Of a stretch of 64,000 nt of DNA, positions 63,463-64,000 are shown piece by piece. How positions within the stretch are numbered: position 1 is the stretch's first letter; each line of letters starts with the position of its first letter. The notes beneath the pieces are model-generated. The model was not told where the DNA came from. It saw nothing but the letters and a program-made list of their open reading frames with translations, and did not search any database. This DNA is from Campylobacter lari subsp. lari (lineage in GTDB: Bacteria; Campylobacterota; Campylobacteria; Campylobacterales; Campylobacteraceae). The stretch is taken from contig NZ_CP053830.1 in the NCBI RefSeq assembly GCF_013372185.1, forward strand, positions 1,240,001 to 1,304,000, given 5' to 3'. Made by a program: the position numbers and the translations under genes.

Positions 63463-64000
63463 TTATTTGTTTTTATAATAAAACCAACTTCCCATGCAAA
63501 TCAAAATAAAAATTGGTAACATTATGCCAAATTCAGGAAGTAAAATTTCATTTTCACTTAATCTTGTTAACAAAAATAATAAACCCCAAGCACTAAGAAC
63601 TGATATGAAAAATACAAAGGCTAAAAAGGCTAAATTAAAAAATCTTGCTGTGATTGGAAAATAATAATAAATTATAAGCATTAAAAAAGGCGCAAAAAAT
63701 GGAATAAAAACTAATGAATATAAACTTGTTCTAAGAGTATTTGTTGATATATCTTGCTTTGCAAATATCAAAATACTCTCTAAAGCATCACTTATAGAAT
63801 AAGAAGGATCACTTTCTACTAAAGAAATTCTCTCTAAAATTTTTGGTGAGAAATTTTCCAAACCTTTTATACTTTTAAAATCTTCTATTTTTAAACCCTC
63901 TTGAGAGACTATTAGCTTATCTGGGACTTTTATGGTTTTGACATCAATAAGCTCCCATGATTGTCCGTTAAATTGCGCTTTTTTTGCTTGTGTGAGTTGT
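63463..64000 (-). CDS. LptF/LptG-family lipopolysaccharide export permease, C-terminal part
   Basis: The reading frame is open to the right edge of the window, so only the last 178 residues are present; no start lies here. It shows the end of the periplasmic jellyroll (AQFNGQSWELIDVKTIKVP) followed by a helix-rich stretch and three hydrophobic membrane segments (FIPFFAPFLMLIIYYYFP, AFLAFVFFISVLSAWGLLF, FGIMLPIFILICMGSWFYY), the standard C-terminal half of YjgP/YjgQ permeases that pull LPS or lipooligosaccharide from the inner membrane with LptB. Likely LptG. First gene of the lysA transcription group. Confidence 0.75.
   Translation of the reverse strand, partial: QLTQAKKAQFNGQSWELIDVKTIKVPDKLIVSQEGLKIEDFKSIKGLENFSPKILERISLVESDPSYSISDALESILIFAKQDISTNTLRTSLYSLVFIPFFAPFLMLIIYYYFPITARFFNLAFLAFVFFISVLSAWGLLFLLTRLSENEILLPEFGIMLPIFILICMGSWFYYKNK

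Noticed and set aside
63463-63861. A separate small 132-aa membrane protein starting at a TTG
   Set aside because: The same frame stays open to the window edge with jellyroll-like sequence, so this is the C-terminal part of a longer LptF/LptG-type permease.

Overview
The window is a low-GC, densely coded epsilonproteobacterial chromosome segment. Protein sequences and gene order point to Campylobacter. The blocks gltX / SurA-like / accC-accB / dcd / pseB-pseC, fdxA-ahpC, plsX-fabH, motA-motB-polA, dba-dsbI, uvrA, and serC-xseA-ubiE-perR-dxs-fliH-fliG-fliF-hisC-pheA-lysA all have close counterparts in C. jejuni. The detailed content fits a non-jejuni member such as the C. lari group better; that species-level guess is inference. 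No IS element, prophage, CRISPR array, tRNA or rRNA gene was recognised. No gene-free stretch exceeds 300 bases; the largest gap (41004-41277) holds a probable leader peptide.

Region 1 (1-5162) is housekeeping: malic enzyme (cut by the window edge), a glutamyl-tRNA synthetase, a SurA-like periplasmic chaperone, biotin carboxylase plus biotin carrier protein, and dCTP deaminase.

Region 2 (about 5155-25690) is the accessory highlight, a flagellin-glycan (pseudaminic acid) island. It opens with a near-consensus sigma-28 promoter in front of pseB and pseC and closes with pseF, pseG and pseH. Between and after these lie a DUF4910 protein, three AAC(3)-family acyltransferase genes (one carrying a G9 tract, one frameshifted at an A7 tract), an amino-acid-type AMP ligase, four acyl carrier proteins, two KAS III-like condensing enzymes with intact Cys-His-Asn triads, an SDR reductase, an unknown protein, two DUF2920 alpha/beta-hydrolase-like proteins, two Cys-rich proteins, a YeiH-type membrane protein, a formyltransferase-like protein and a methyltransferase. 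My reading is that this is a dedicated ACP-based pathway that builds unusual acyl or aminoacyl groups and transfers them to nonulosonic acids or their precursors, with phase-variable steps. pseI and pseA are not in the window.

Region 3 (25703-44309) holds a TauE-like permease, flhB, a dCache chemoreceptor, the divergent ahpC / fdxA pair, ndk-DUF177-rpmF-plsX-fabH, motB-motA-polA, an MFS transporter with a nucleoside hydrolase, a DedA/YqaA protein, a stand-alone trpB preceded by a Trp-containing leader peptide, and the dba-dsbI disulfide operon. Relative to the C. jejuni order as I remember it, the flhB-to-fabH segment looks inverted.

Region 4 (44344-64000) holds uvrA, cstA with its small YbdD partner, and a long minus-strand series: serC, xseA, ubiE, an unknown Lys/Phe-rich protein, perR, dxs, fliH-fliG-fliF, hisC, pheA, a HAD protein, lysA and the end of an LptF/LptG-type permease. 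Clear intrinsic terminators separate several convergent pairs.
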